The notes under the pieces were generated by a model, which made no database searches, was not told where the DNA came from, and was given only the letters and a program-made list of their open reading frames with translations. Below, piece by piece: positions 8,833 through 16,178 of a stretch of 64,000 nucleotides of DNA (position 1 is the first letter of the stretch; each line of letters opens with the position of its first letter). Position numbers and translations under genes: made by a program. Source of the stretch: Reichenbachiella agarivorans (GTDB taxonomy: Bacteria; Bacteroidota; Bacteroidia; Cytophagales; Cyclobacteriaceae); NCBI RefSeq assembly GCF_025502585.1, contig NZ_CP106679.1:2449501-2513500 (forward strand), in the 5' to 3' direction.

Positions 8833-9777
8833 CTAATCTTTGGCAGCAGAAATATCATAAGCCTCGATGATGTCTCTCACCAATCTATGTCTCACGACAT
8901 CTTTTCCATCCAATGTCACAAAGCCTATTCCTTTGACATCTCTTAGGATGTGAATGGCCTCACTGAGTCCCGATTTTTGTTTGGTAGGCAGGTCGATTTG
9001 AGACATGTCTCCAGTGATGATGACTTTAGAATCAGGACCCATTCTGGTCAAAAACATTTTGATTTGCATGGGTGTAGTGTTCTGCGCTTCGTCCAACAGA
9101 ATGAAGGCATGATTGAGAGTACGTCCTCGCATGTATGCAAGGGGAGCGATCTCAATGACGCCAGTTTCCATGTAGAATTTGAGCTTTTCGGCGGGCACCA
9201 TATCATGGAGTGCATCGTAGATCGGTCTCAGATAGGGGTCTATTTTTTCCTTTAGGTCACCAGGTAAAAAACCTAGGTTTTCACCTGCTTCTACAGCTGG
9301 TCTGGTAATGATGATTTTTTTAACATCTCGATCTTTGAGTGCTTTGACAGCCATAGCTACAGATATGTAGGTTTTGCCAGTACCTGCTGGACCTACTGCA
9401 AACACTATGTCGTTTTTTCGAGAACTTAAAACCAACTTCTTTTGGTTGTTGGATTTGGCTGCTATTTTGATACCTCTTGTGCCAAAAACCAAGACTTCAC
9501 TTTCATCCTCACCAAATACGTCTTCTTCACTATTAATGTAGGACTTGACGTTGTTTGTGCTGATTTTTCCGAATTTGTGGTAGTGATCTACCAAGGAATT
9601 AAGTACATCATTGATCTTCATGATTTCTGGAGAGGGTCCTTGGATTTTGATCTCGTTACCTCTCGAAACAATCTTTGATTTCGGAAAAGCTGCAGCCAGC
9701 TCATCGATGTTTTCATTCCCAGAGCCGAGGAACTCGACGAGTGGAATGTTCTCCAGAATTATTGTTTTTTCTACCAA
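8833..9777 (-). CDS. phoH: PhoH-family ATPase (YbeZ-like)
   Basis: A 314-residue cytoplasmic P-loop ATPase. The N-terminal 100 residues form the KH-like region seen in YbeZ-type PhoH proteins (SKIVSRGNEIKIQGPSPEI). The ATPase core follows with Walker A GPAGTGKT and Walker B FILLDEAQN, and the family motif GDLKEKIDPYLRPIYDAL lies between them. YbeZ partners with the RNase YbeY and acts in RNA metabolism and ribosome quality control in other bacteria; ybeY is not in this window. The gene lies 45 bases upstream of comEC on the same strand and is divergent from the SAM hydrolase. Confidence 0.93.
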   Translation of the reverse strand: MVEKTIILENIPLVEFLGSGNENIDELAAAFPKSKIVSRGNEIKIQGPSPEIMKINDVLNSLVDHYHKFGKISTNNVKSYINSEEDVFGEDESEVLVFGTRGIKIAAKSNNQKKLVLSSRKNDIVFAVGPAGTGKTYISVAMAVKALKDRDVKKIIITRPAVEAGENLGFLPGDLKEKIDPYLRPIYDALHDMVPAEKLKFYMETGVIEIAPLAYMRGRTLNHAFILLDEAQNTTPMQIKMFLTRMGPDSKVIITGDMSQIDLPTKQKSGLSEAIHILRDVKGIGFVTLDGKDVVRHRLVRDIIEAYDISAAKD

Positions 9778-9850
9778 ATGAAATACCTAATTTGCAGTGA
9801 AATTATTTTTTTGTGTAGCCAAAATAAACAATTTTTCCCCATTAGCTTCT

Positions 9851-10633
9851 ATGGCCATCGTAACTTTTCTTTCTGATTTCGGACTTTCGGATCATTACGT
9901 GGCTGCTGTCAAGGCAAGTATCATCAAAGCGCACCCTCAGACTACTATTGTGGATATTTCACATCAGATCGCAGTGGGTGATGTGGGGCATGCGGCACAT
10001 ATTCTTTCTTCGGTTTTTCGTGATTTTCCAGAGGGGACGGTACATTTGATAGCTGTCTCCAATAGCAATGCTAAAATGACAAAGGCCGTTGCTGTCAAAT
10101 TGGAAGACCACTACTTTGTGGGGGATGATTCTGGGATTTTTTCACTGCTCAGTGAGCAACAACCCACGGAGGCAGTTGATTTGCACAACGAGCAATCGGC
10201 TCACTCTACATTTGTAGCACGGGATGTTTTGGGAGCAGTAGCTGCTAGATTGGCCAATGGACAAGCAATGACAGATATGGGTACAAGTGTAGATGGATTA
10301 AATGAGTTTATGCCTACCCGATCCAAAGCCACCAAGCAGCAGATTGCAGGTAATATTGTGCGAATCGATCACTATGGCAACTTGATTACCAACATCATGC
10401 TGCGTGATTTTGCTGCGATTCAGAAAATCAATGATTATTGTCCTTTTGAGGTGAATTTTAGAAGGGAAAAAATAGACAAGATCAACCAAAGTTTTTTTGA
10501 AGTTGGGCCTGGAGAATGTTTTGTGATATTTGATTCACAGGGTAGGTTGCAGATAGGTGTGTTGCAGGGGAACGGGTCTGAGTTGCTAGGGCTGATGGTA
10601 CACGATCAGGTATTTATAGATTTCAAGATATGA
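9851..10633 (+). CDS. S-adenosylmethionine hydrolase (SAM hydroxide adenosyltransferase, DUF62)
   Basis: A 260-residue enzyme of the family that uses water to split S-adenosylmethionine into adenosine and methionine, related to the fluorinase and chlorinase. The N-terminus MAIVTFLSDFGLSDHYVAAV is the family hallmark, with the Asp residues that bind the ribose. The C-terminal domain contains IVRIDHYGNLITNI. The ATG at 9851 is chosen because the DFG block normally begins within ten residues of the start; an upstream in-frame ATG at 9797 would add 18 unconserved residues. The stop overlaps the next gene by four bases. Confidence 0.9.
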   Translation: MAIVTFLSDFGLSDHYVAAVKASIIKAHPQTTIVDISHQIAVGDVGHAAHILSSVFRDFPEGTVHLIAVSNSNAKMTKAVAVKLEDHYFVGDDSGIFSLLSEQQPTEAVDLHNEQSAHSTFVARDVLGAVAARLANGQAMTDMGTSVDGLNEFMPTRSKATKQQIAGNIVRIDHYGNLITNIMLRDFAAIQKINDYCPFEVNFRREKIDKINQSFFEVGPGECFVIFDSQGRLQIGVLQGNGSELLGLMVHDQVFIDFKI

Positions 10634-10914
10634 TTGTACGTTGGGTCAAGTTAACCATAGATCCCAATAGGGTAGAAGAGTTTGTAGCATTGTTTACAGC
10701 ATATAGGGATGATATTGTTCGGTTTGAGGGTTGTCAGATGGTAGAGTTGCTACAGGATGTGGATGAAGCCAATGTCTTTGTGACGCACAGCCATTGGGAT
10801 TCTGAGGAGGCTCTCAATAAATATAGAAATTCAGAATTGTTTGGTCAGATTTGGCCTGCAACCAAGCTGTTGTTCATAGCAATACCTGAGGTAAGTAGTT
10901 ATTTTCGAAAATAG
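10630..10914 (+). CDS. ABM-domain protein (antibiotic biosynthesis monooxygenase fold)
   Basis: A 94-residue dimeric ferredoxin-like fold protein. The pattern VKLTIDPNRVEEFVALF, then FEGCQMVELLQDVDEANVF and HWDSEEALNKYRNS, matches the ABM/quinol monooxygenase-like family. Members oxidise quinols or simply bind small ligands, so a specific reaction should not be claimed. Its ATG overlaps the stop of the SAM hydrolase gene (ATGA), indicating coupled translation. Two hairpins and the tRNA-Leu gene follow. Confidence 0.78.
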   Translation: MIVRWVKLTIDPNRVEEFVALFTAYRDDIVRFEGCQMVELLQDVDEANVFVTHSHWDSEEALNKYRNSELFGQIWPATKLLFIAIPEVSSYFRK

Positions 10915-10947
10915 TGGAATTATTTTTTTGATTAGGTATTGACTTAG

Positions 10948-10986
10948 ATGCAAACATTAAATATGTTTGCATCCCTTTTGAAAGGG
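10948..10986. repeat. tandem perfect hairpins between the ABM gene and tRNA-Leu
   Basis: ATGCAAACAT-TAAAT-ATGTTTGCAT forms a perfect 10-bp stem, directly followed by CCCTTT-TG-AAAGGG, a perfect 6-bp stem. They may end transcription of the SAM hydrolase pair or mark a protein-binding site. There is no clear downstream T-tract. Confidence 0.55.
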
Positions 10987-11009
10987 ACGATTACCAGAGC
11001 CTAGGTTTT
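10978..11009 (+). promoter_or_regulatory. possible promoter of tRNA-Leu
   Basis: TTG at 10978-10980, 21 bases of spacer and TAGGTTTT at 11002-11009 approximate the TTG/TAnnTTTG promoter. A start near 11016 would leave a short tRNA leader. Confidence 0.35.
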
Positions 11010-11034
11010 AGAAGTAAGATCAGGTTGTATAAAT

Positions 11035-11116
11035 GCCCAGGTGGCGGAACTGGTAGACGCGCTAGACTCAAACTCTAGTGACTTCGGTCGTACCGGTTCG
11101 ATTCCGGTCTTGGGTA
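11035..11116 (+). tRNA. tRNA-Leu (anticodon CAA)
   Basis: The 82-base gene folds as a class II tRNA. The acceptor stem GCCCAGG pairs with CTTGGGT (two G-U pairs), the anticodon stem CTAGA/TCTAG encloses loop CTCAAAC with anticodon CAA, a short variable arm follows (TGACTTCGGTCG), and the T arm has GGTTCGATTCC. The discriminator is A at 11116. The genomic sequence continues CA rather than CCA, so the 3' CCA is added after transcription. It reads UUG codons. A terminator follows directly. Confidence 0.96.
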
Positions 11117-11119
11117 CAA

Positions 11120-11158
11120 AAACCGCTGTTAATCATCTGATTTTCAGCGGTTTTTTTA
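11120..11158 (+). terminator. rho-independent terminator of tRNA-Leu
   Basis: Stem AAACCGCTG / CAGCGGTTT of 9 bp, a 16-base loop and a run of T, beginning four bases after the tRNA. Confidence 0.92.
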
Positions 11159-11246
11159 TTGATTGCAGTTTTGGTGGCAAAACTTCTTTATTTTTATCCA
11201 TTTCTTGGGCAGGCGACAATAACACTATACTAATAATTTTTTTAGT

Positions 11247-11719
11247 TTATAAGACTTTCATTGCCAGGCTTAAAAAGTCATCTGCAGTGATGATAATACT
11301 ATCCTGTAAAGCGAGATCTAATAATTTCTCGCATTCCGTTATTTTTTTAGTCAGTTGTATGTCATCTTGACTTGGGTTGTGTTTCCGCTTGGGTGGTTGT
11401 GAACCAGGAGAATAGATGCAGCATTACAGAGTAACGCGTGTTGAAAGATATTCTTTGGATCAACAGCTGTACCTGCTAACTCACCTGTTGAAATAATACT
11501 ATATCCAATTACTTTCATACTTCGATCAAGATACAAAGCAATCATTGCCTCACGATACTCTATATCAACAGGATAGATAGATCTTATGTAGCCAACAGCT
11601 TGTGAAGACTGTATTATTTTGAAATGTTCAATTTCATTAATGCGATTTAATTTGACCTCTATTTGAAAGATGAATTTGGATTCTTGAAGTGTTGTGACAG
11701 TGTTCCTTTTGATAAAATA
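11247..11719 (-). pseudogene. radC: RadC-like JAB-domain protein, frameshifted remnant
   Basis: Reading leftward, codons from about 11719 give a RadC/JAB (DUF2466) domain: GYSIISTGELAGTAVDPKN, then ILLVHNHPSGN, the metal-binding HxHPSGN motif. Just after it, near 11378-11384, the frame breaks and the original reading hits a stop. Shifting the frame restores the expected family sequence PSQDDIQLTKKITECEKLLD and a C-terminus SIIITADDFLSLAMKVL ending at 11247. No start codon lies upstream before an in-frame stop at 11720. One frameshift plus a missing start make it a pseudogene. RadC-like proteins of this short type are common cargo of plasmids and integrative elements, and the location beside a tRNA fits a decayed island. 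Confidence 0.82.
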
Positions 11720-12255
11720 TTATTAGTGAAACATAATTTTATTTCCTGAACGCTATGGCATTTGAGGGAAGGAGACTTGCGCAAAGTGGATGTTAAAAAA
11801 ATACCCGCAAGGGAGCTTGGGGACTGAGGAAAGATTTTTTGAATCACTTTGCTAGCATGTTCTTTGGGGAACGGTTATGCTTAATTATAGCCTTGCTCTA
11901 AAGTGTTCAGTGCGGGTTTAAGGTTAGAAGCCGTATCAAGGGTAGATCTCCATTTCATCCCCCTCCCCCCGCTAAACAAACGCCCCATGAATGTGGGTGG
12001 AAAGTTTATGTAAAGCCCTGTTCTTATACTTTTATCTTAATCTATTACAGGTAGTGAGCGATTTACTCCTTGCTATTCCAAAAATCAACATTTCTAAAAT
12101 CACATCTTAACAATTCTAGAGAACTAGAACATTCAACACTTTCCACTTTCTCCCACTTTTCTTTTAAGTACCCTCATTTTTGTCGATTTGCCCTAAAAAT
12201 TCACGCTTGTCAGTGGTGGGAATGTGTCGTTTTTGTATCAAAATTTTACTGTTTT
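11720..12255. other. non-coding, probably decayed DNA
   Basis: No frame in this 536-base stretch looks like a protein and no known RNA is recognised. It contains an unusual pyrimidine run (CCCCCTCCCCCC near 11959-11970) and otherwise AT-rich sequence. It is best read as degenerate DNA between the radC remnant and the dcw promoter. Confidence 0.5.
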
Positions 12256-12300
12256 TGAGGTGTTTTGGGAAAAAGTGGAGAAAAGTGGTGTGATGTGGGG
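12256..12300 (+). promoter_or_regulatory. MraZ operator: five phased TGGNN repeats
   Basis: TGAGG, TGGGA, TGGAG, TGGTG and TGGGG begin at 12256, 12266, 12276, 12286 and 12296, exactly 10 bases apart. MraZ in Escherichia coli and mycoplasmas binds TGGG-type direct repeats separated by five bases upstream of its own gene. The last repeat lies where the -33 region of the promoter at 12320 would be, so binding should repress transcription. Confidence 0.85.
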
Positions 12301-12319
12301 AATTTTAGAAAATATGTTT

Positions 12320-12327
12320 TAGGTTTG
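12320..12327 (+). promoter_or_regulatory. dcw promoter -7 box
   Basis: TAGGTTTG matches the Bacteroidota TAnnTTTG box. Its -33 region would coincide with the last MraZ repeat at 12296-12300. Transcription would start near 12334, about 24 bases before mraZ. Confidence 0.55.
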
Positions 12328-12357
12328 TAGTGGTGGTTTATATTTTTCTATAACTCT

Positions 12358-12801
12358 ATGGCTTTTTTTACAAGCGAGTACGAGTGTAAGTTAGATGCTA
12401 AGGGTAGATTGGCCTTACCTGCGAAGATCAAGGCTAATCTACCCGAAGTGTCTAGCAATGAGCTAGTTGTCATGAAGGGGTTTGATCCTAACTTGGTGGT
12501 ATACACCATGCTGGAGTTCAAAAAAATTCAGAGCAAGTTTGCCTCATTAAGTGATTTTGATACCGACCAAAGAAGATTGAAAAGAAACTTTTTCCGCAGT
12601 GTTGCCCCCGTAGAATTAGACAGTGCAGGACGTTTTTTGATACCCAAAGCATGGATCGACCATGCCAAACTGGAGAAGAACGTGATTGTCATTGGTACAG
12701 GTAGTACTGTGGAGATCTGGAACCCTGATCTGTACAACCAATATTTGATTGAAGACAGTGAGGAGTATTCAGATTTGGCTAAAAAATTCCTAGATGAATG
12801 A
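12358..12801 (+). CDS. mraZ: transcriptional regulator MraZ
   Basis: A 147-residue DNA-binding protein with two SpoVT-AbrB-like halves, each carrying the DxxGR signature: LDAKGRLALPAKI near residue 13 and LDSAGRFLIPKAW near residue 84. MraZ forms a ring-shaped oligomer that represses the division and cell-wall cluster by binding direct repeats at the promoter, and a matching repeat array lies 58-102 bases upstream. It is the first gene of the cluster and overlaps rsmH by four bases. Confidence 0.96.
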   Translation: MAFFTSEYECKLDAKGRLALPAKIKANLPEVSSNELVVMKGFDPNLVVYTMLEFKKIQSKFASLSDFDTDQRRLKRNFFRSVAPVELDSAGRFLIPKAWIDHAKLEKNVIVIGTGSTVEIWNPDLYNQYLIEDSEEYSDLAKKFLDE

Positions 12802-13706
12802 GTGAGTATCATAACCCTGTAATGCTGCAAGAGTGTATCGAGGGGTTGGATATTAAACCAGATGGGATTTATGTGGATGTCACTTTCGGTGGCGGTGGAC
12901 ACAGCCAAGAGATTCTTAAACATTTAGATGCAAACGGTAAGCTGTTTGGTTTTGATCAAGATGATGATGCCAGAGCCAATGCCGAAATCATAGAGAATCG
13001 TTCTTTCACATTTGTGCAAGCCAATTTTAGACTCCTCAAAAAATATCTCAAGCTGCATGGTGTGACCAAGGTAGATGGGATTTTGGCAGATCTTGGCGTT
13101 TCATCACATCAGTTCAATACACCGACTCGTGGATTTTCTACTCGTTTTGACGGCCCCTTGGATATGAGGATGAATACAGCTCAAGAGGTTTCAGCCAAAG
13201 AGGTGATCAATGGATATGGAGAGAAAGAGCTTCATAAAATCTTTGGTCAATATGGAGAGGTGAGAAATGCGAAAACTTTGGCTGCCGCCATCGTTGTAGC
13301 TAGGTCTCAGCGATCCATTGATACAATAGGCCAGTTTTTGGAGGTGATCAAGAAGTTTGCACCCAGAGGAAAAGAAAATAAGTACTTCGCTCAGGTTTTT
13401 CAGGGCATCCGAATAGAAGTCAACGAAGAACTAAAAGCTTTAGAGGAGTTTTTGGAGCAGAGTGCCGAAGTATTGAAAGAAAATGGAAGACTGGTCGTAA
13501 TGTCCTACCACTCGCTGGAGGATAGATTGGTCAAAAATTATATTAACAAAGGGAAGTTTTATGGTGAGGTGGAGAAGGACATGTTTGGCAATCAGCTCAA
13601 GCCCCTTCAATCCATCACCAGAAAACCCGTTACAGCAAGTGAAAATGAAATAAACCAGAACAACAGGGCACGCAGTGCCAAATTGAGAATAGCAGAAAAA
13701 ATTTAA
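12798..13706 (+). CDS. rsmH: 16S rRNA (cytosine-1402-N4)-methyltransferase
   Basis: A 302-residue SAM-dependent methyltransferase (MraW) that methylates N4 of C1402 in the ribosomal P site. The SAM-binding motif is DVTFGGGGHSQ at residues 27-37. Other family blocks are ILADLGVSSHQFN and RGFSTRFDGPLDMRM, VFQGIRIEVNEEL and the catalytic-region VMSYHSLEDRLVKN. The ATG overlaps the mraZ stop by four bases (ATGA), as in most dcw clusters. Length and order are ordinary. Confidence 0.97.
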   Translation: MSEYHNPVMLQECIEGLDIKPDGIYVDVTFGGGGHSQEILKHLDANGKLFGFDQDDDARANAEIIENRSFTFVQANFRLLKKYLKLHGVTKVDGILADLGVSSHQFNTPTRGFSTRFDGPLDMRMNTAQEVSAKEVINGYGEKELHKIFGQYGEVRNAKTLAAAIVVARSQRSIDTIGQFLEVIKKFAPRGKENKYFAQVFQGIRIEVNEELKALEEFLEQSAEVLKENGRLVVMSYHSLEDRLVKNYINKGKFYGEVEKDMFGNQLKPLQSITRKPVTASENEINQNNRARSAKLRIAEKI

Positions 13707-13708
13707 TC

Positions 13709-14086
13709 ATGGCATCCAACACCTACCGAAATCCCGACACTACCAGATCCACTGGTAAGAGAAGTTTTTTTTCGCTGCTAGAGAGTTTTATCAATGTAGA
13801 AAAACTCTTTGAAAATGGTCTGCCCATACAATTCTTGATGCCAATTCTCTATGTGACTGTTTTGTGTATTATCTATATCGGCAACCTGCATTTCGCCGAA
13901 AAAAGCATCCGAAAAATCTCTAAGCTACGTGTAGAAGTAGAAGACCTCAGAGCGGACTATACCACCCTCAAGGCGGACTACATGTTTACCAGCAAGCAAT
14001 CAGAAGTCGCCAAAAAAGCCAAGAAATTGGGACTTTATGAAAGCATCGATCCTCCTTACAAAATAATCCTGCATTCAGATGAGTAG
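13709..14086 (+). CDS. ftsL: FtsL-like division protein
   Basis: A 125-residue bitopic membrane protein with a cytoplasmic N-terminus of about 43 residues, one membrane segment near residues 45-63 (LMPILYVTVLCIIYIGN) and a periplasmic coiled coil (RKISKLRVEVEDLRADYTTL). FtsL sequence is poorly conserved, so the assignment rests on topology, size and position between rsmH and ftsI. FtsL joins FtsQ and the synthase FtsW-FtsI in the divisome; a FtsB partner is not in this window. Its end overlaps ftsI by eight bases. Confidence 0.82.
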   Translation: MASNTYRNPDTTRSTGKRSFFSLLESFINVEKLFENGLPIQFLMPILYVTVLCIIYIGNLHFAEKSIRKISKLRVEVEDLRADYTTLKADYMFTSKQSEVAKKAKKLGLYESIDPPYKIILHSDE

Positions 14087-16178
14087 CAATAGGAGAACCA
14101 TATTGCTTAGAGTCAGAGTGGCCTATTTGGCTATTCTGCTATTTTCTTTTGGGGTTTTGTACAAAATCGTGAGAATACAAACCGTCGATGGAGGAAAATG
14201 GAAGAAGAAGGCCGAATCTATCGGTTTGCAATACAGAAATGTAAAAGCAACCCGAGGTAATATCTATTCGGACAACGAAAGTCTGTTGGCTACTTCATTG
14301 CCATTTTATAAACTAGCGATCGACCCGTCCGTGCCTGACGATAAAGTGTATAAAAAGGGCATAGATAGCTTGGCCTATTTGCTGTCTCGGCATTTCAAAG
14401 ATGAATCGGTACTCGACTACAAGCGAAAAATCAACAATGCTAGGATAGAAGGAAGGCGCTACCTGCGTCTCAATCGCCAGAAAATTAATTACCTGGACAA
14501 GAAGGAAATGTCCAAGTGGCCCATCTTCAGAGAGGGTCGTATGCAAGGTGGGGTTTTGTTTGAGAAGGTGGATGAAAGATTTCACCCTTTTTCGTATTTA
14601 GGATATCGTACCATTGGCACGACGGATGAAGAGAATCGTGGTACAGTTGGTTTGGAATATAGCTTCAACAAGTACCTCACGGGCAGGACTGGAAAGGCAC
14701 TTTATCAGAAATTTTCTGGTGGAAACTGGAAACCAGTTTTTGACGGGACAGAAGTGAAGCCTAAGAATGGCTATGACATAGTCTCTACCATCAATGTCGA
14801 TCTGCAAGATGTCGCAGAATCAGCCTTGGCAAGAGCGCTTTATGCCCATGATGCGGATTATGGTTGTGTGGTTGTGATGGAAGTGGAGACCGGAGAGATC
14901 AAAGCAATCTCTAACCTAAGCAAGAACAGTCGAGGAAAATACTGGGAAAGCTACAACTACGCAGTAGGTGATCAGGGATCAAGAGAGCCTGGGTCTACCT
15001 TCAAACTAGCGAGTATGATCGCGCTTTTCGAGGAATCTCGTATCAGCCTGATTGACTCTGTGGAGACAGGTGATGGGGAGATGAAATTTTACGATCAAGT
15101 CATGAAAGACCACAAGCCTGGGGGCTATGGCAAGCTGACTGTACAAGAGATTTTTGAGAAGTCATCCAACATCGGCACTGCCAAGCTGATTGTCAAAGAA
15201 TTTGGAGATGACCCTTCAAAATTTACAGATAGACTCAAGAAAATGGGCTTGACTGAGCCATTAGGTTTTCAGATGGTAGGAGAGGGCAAGCCATATATCA
15301 AAACACCCAAGGACTCTACTTGGTCAGGGGTGTCTCTGCCATGGATGGCACACGGCTATGAGTTGATGATGACACCATTGCATACCCTGACGCTCTACAA
15401 TGCCATCGCTAATAACGGCAAAATGATCCAGCCACTTATTGTCAAAGAGGTAAAGAGCGCAGATCAAGTTGTTGAGCGATTCAAGTCCAAAGTCATCAAT
15501 CCAAAAATCTGTTCGGATGTCACTTTGGTGAAGGTCAAAGAAATGCTGGAGGGTGTAGTACAAAGAGGAACAGCAGCCAATATCAGTGATTCCTATTATC
15601 AAATCGCGGGCAAGACTGGTACCGCCAAGCACGTAGTGAACGGTCGTTATACCAACAAATATTATACTTCTTTCGCAGGGTATTTCCCAGCGGACAAACC
15701 CAAGTACAGTGCCATAGTTGTGATTGATGATCCCAAGGGATATAGAATCTATGGTAGTGATGTGGCAGCTCCTGTGTTCAAGGAGATTGCTGACAGGATA
15801 TACGCTTTGGATATGGAGTTGAACAATCCGTTCCAAGGACAGGATGTGATGGCTGGGATATTTCCAGTAGTGCGTGCTGGCAACCAAGAGGAGTTGAGGA
15901 GGATATGTAATGAATTTGGGATTTCCAATCACATGGATACAGAGTCTACATGGACGAAGGCTAGCATATCAAACAATGCCATCAAGTGGAAATCTCTGGA
16001 TGTGAATGAAAACGTGGTGCCAGATGTCCGAGGGATGACCTTGAAGGATGCCTTGTTTATACTAGAAAACAAGAACATGAAGGTCAAATTTTCGGGACTG
16101 GGGAGAGTTACCGATCAGTCGGTGCTACCAGGTGTTTCTGTCAATAACAACAACAGCATAGAATTAAAACTAGGATAG
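14079..16178 (+). CDS. ftsI: division transpeptidase (class B penicillin-binding protein) with PASTA domain
   Basis: A 699-residue septal peptidoglycan transpeptidase. One N-terminal membrane anchor (about residues 10-30) is followed by the pedestal domain (RGNIYSDN near residue 59) and the transpeptidase domain with all three active-site motifs: SxxK as STFK (Ser306-Lys309), SSN (362-364) and KTG in QIAGKTGTAKH. The last 60 residues form a single PASTA repeat (VVPDVRGMTLKDALFILENK), as in SpoVD-type enzymes. It cross-links septal peptidoglycan together with the glycosyltransferase FtsW encoded downstream. The stop overlaps murE by one base. Confidence 0.96.
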   Translation: MSSNRRTILLRVRVAYLAILLFSFGVLYKIVRIQTVDGGKWKKKAESIGLQYRNVKATRGNIYSDNESLLATSLPFYKLAIDPSVPDDKVYKKGIDSLAYLLSRHFKDESVLDYKRKINNARIEGRRYLRLNRQKINYLDKKEMSKWPIFREGRMQGGVLFEKVDERFHPFSYLGYRTIGTTDEENRGTVGLEYSFNKYLTGRTGKALYQKFSGGNWKPVFDGTEVKPKNGYDIVSTINVDLQDVAESALARALYAHDADYGCVVVMEVETGEIKAISNLSKNSRGKYWESYNYAVGDQGSREPGSTFKLASMIALFEESRISLIDSVETGDGEMKFYDQVMKDHKPGGYGKLTVQEIFEKSSNIGTAKLIVKEFGDDPSKFTDRLKKMGLTEPLGFQMVGEGKPYIKTPKDSTWSGVSLPWMAHGYELMMTPLHTLTLYNAIANNGKMIQPLIVKEVKSADQVVERFKSKVINPKICSDVTLVKVKEMLEGVVQRGTAANISDSYYQIAGKTGTAKHVVNGRYTNKYYTSFAGYFPADKPKYSAIVVIDDPKGYRIYGSDVAAPVFKEIADRIYALDMELNNPFQGQDVMAGIFPVVRAGNQEELRRICNEFGISNHMDTESTWTKASISNNAIKWKSLDVNENVVPDVRGMTLKDALFILENKNMKVKFSGLGRVTDQSVLPGVSVNNNNSIELKLG

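Noticed and set aside
9851-10633. Fluorinase or chlorinase
   Set aside because: The family is shared, but the protein is shorter than characterised fluorinases and no halometabolite genes adjoin; SAM hydrolase is the ordinary call.
11659-11847. A 62-codon minus-strand frame beside the radC remnant
   Set aside because: It overlaps the start of the restored RadC frame in another phase and has no protein-like pattern.
12256-12300. Short regular repeats that could suggest a CRISPR or tandem repeat
   Set aside because: The units are only 5 conserved bases with 10-base period and match the MraZ operator layout; no CRISPR array was seen in the window.
15324-15932. A 202-codon open frame on the minus strand
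   Set aside because: It lies wholly antisense to ftsI, whose motifs are intact; the antisense translation shows no domain, and such frames arise by chance in codon-biased genes.
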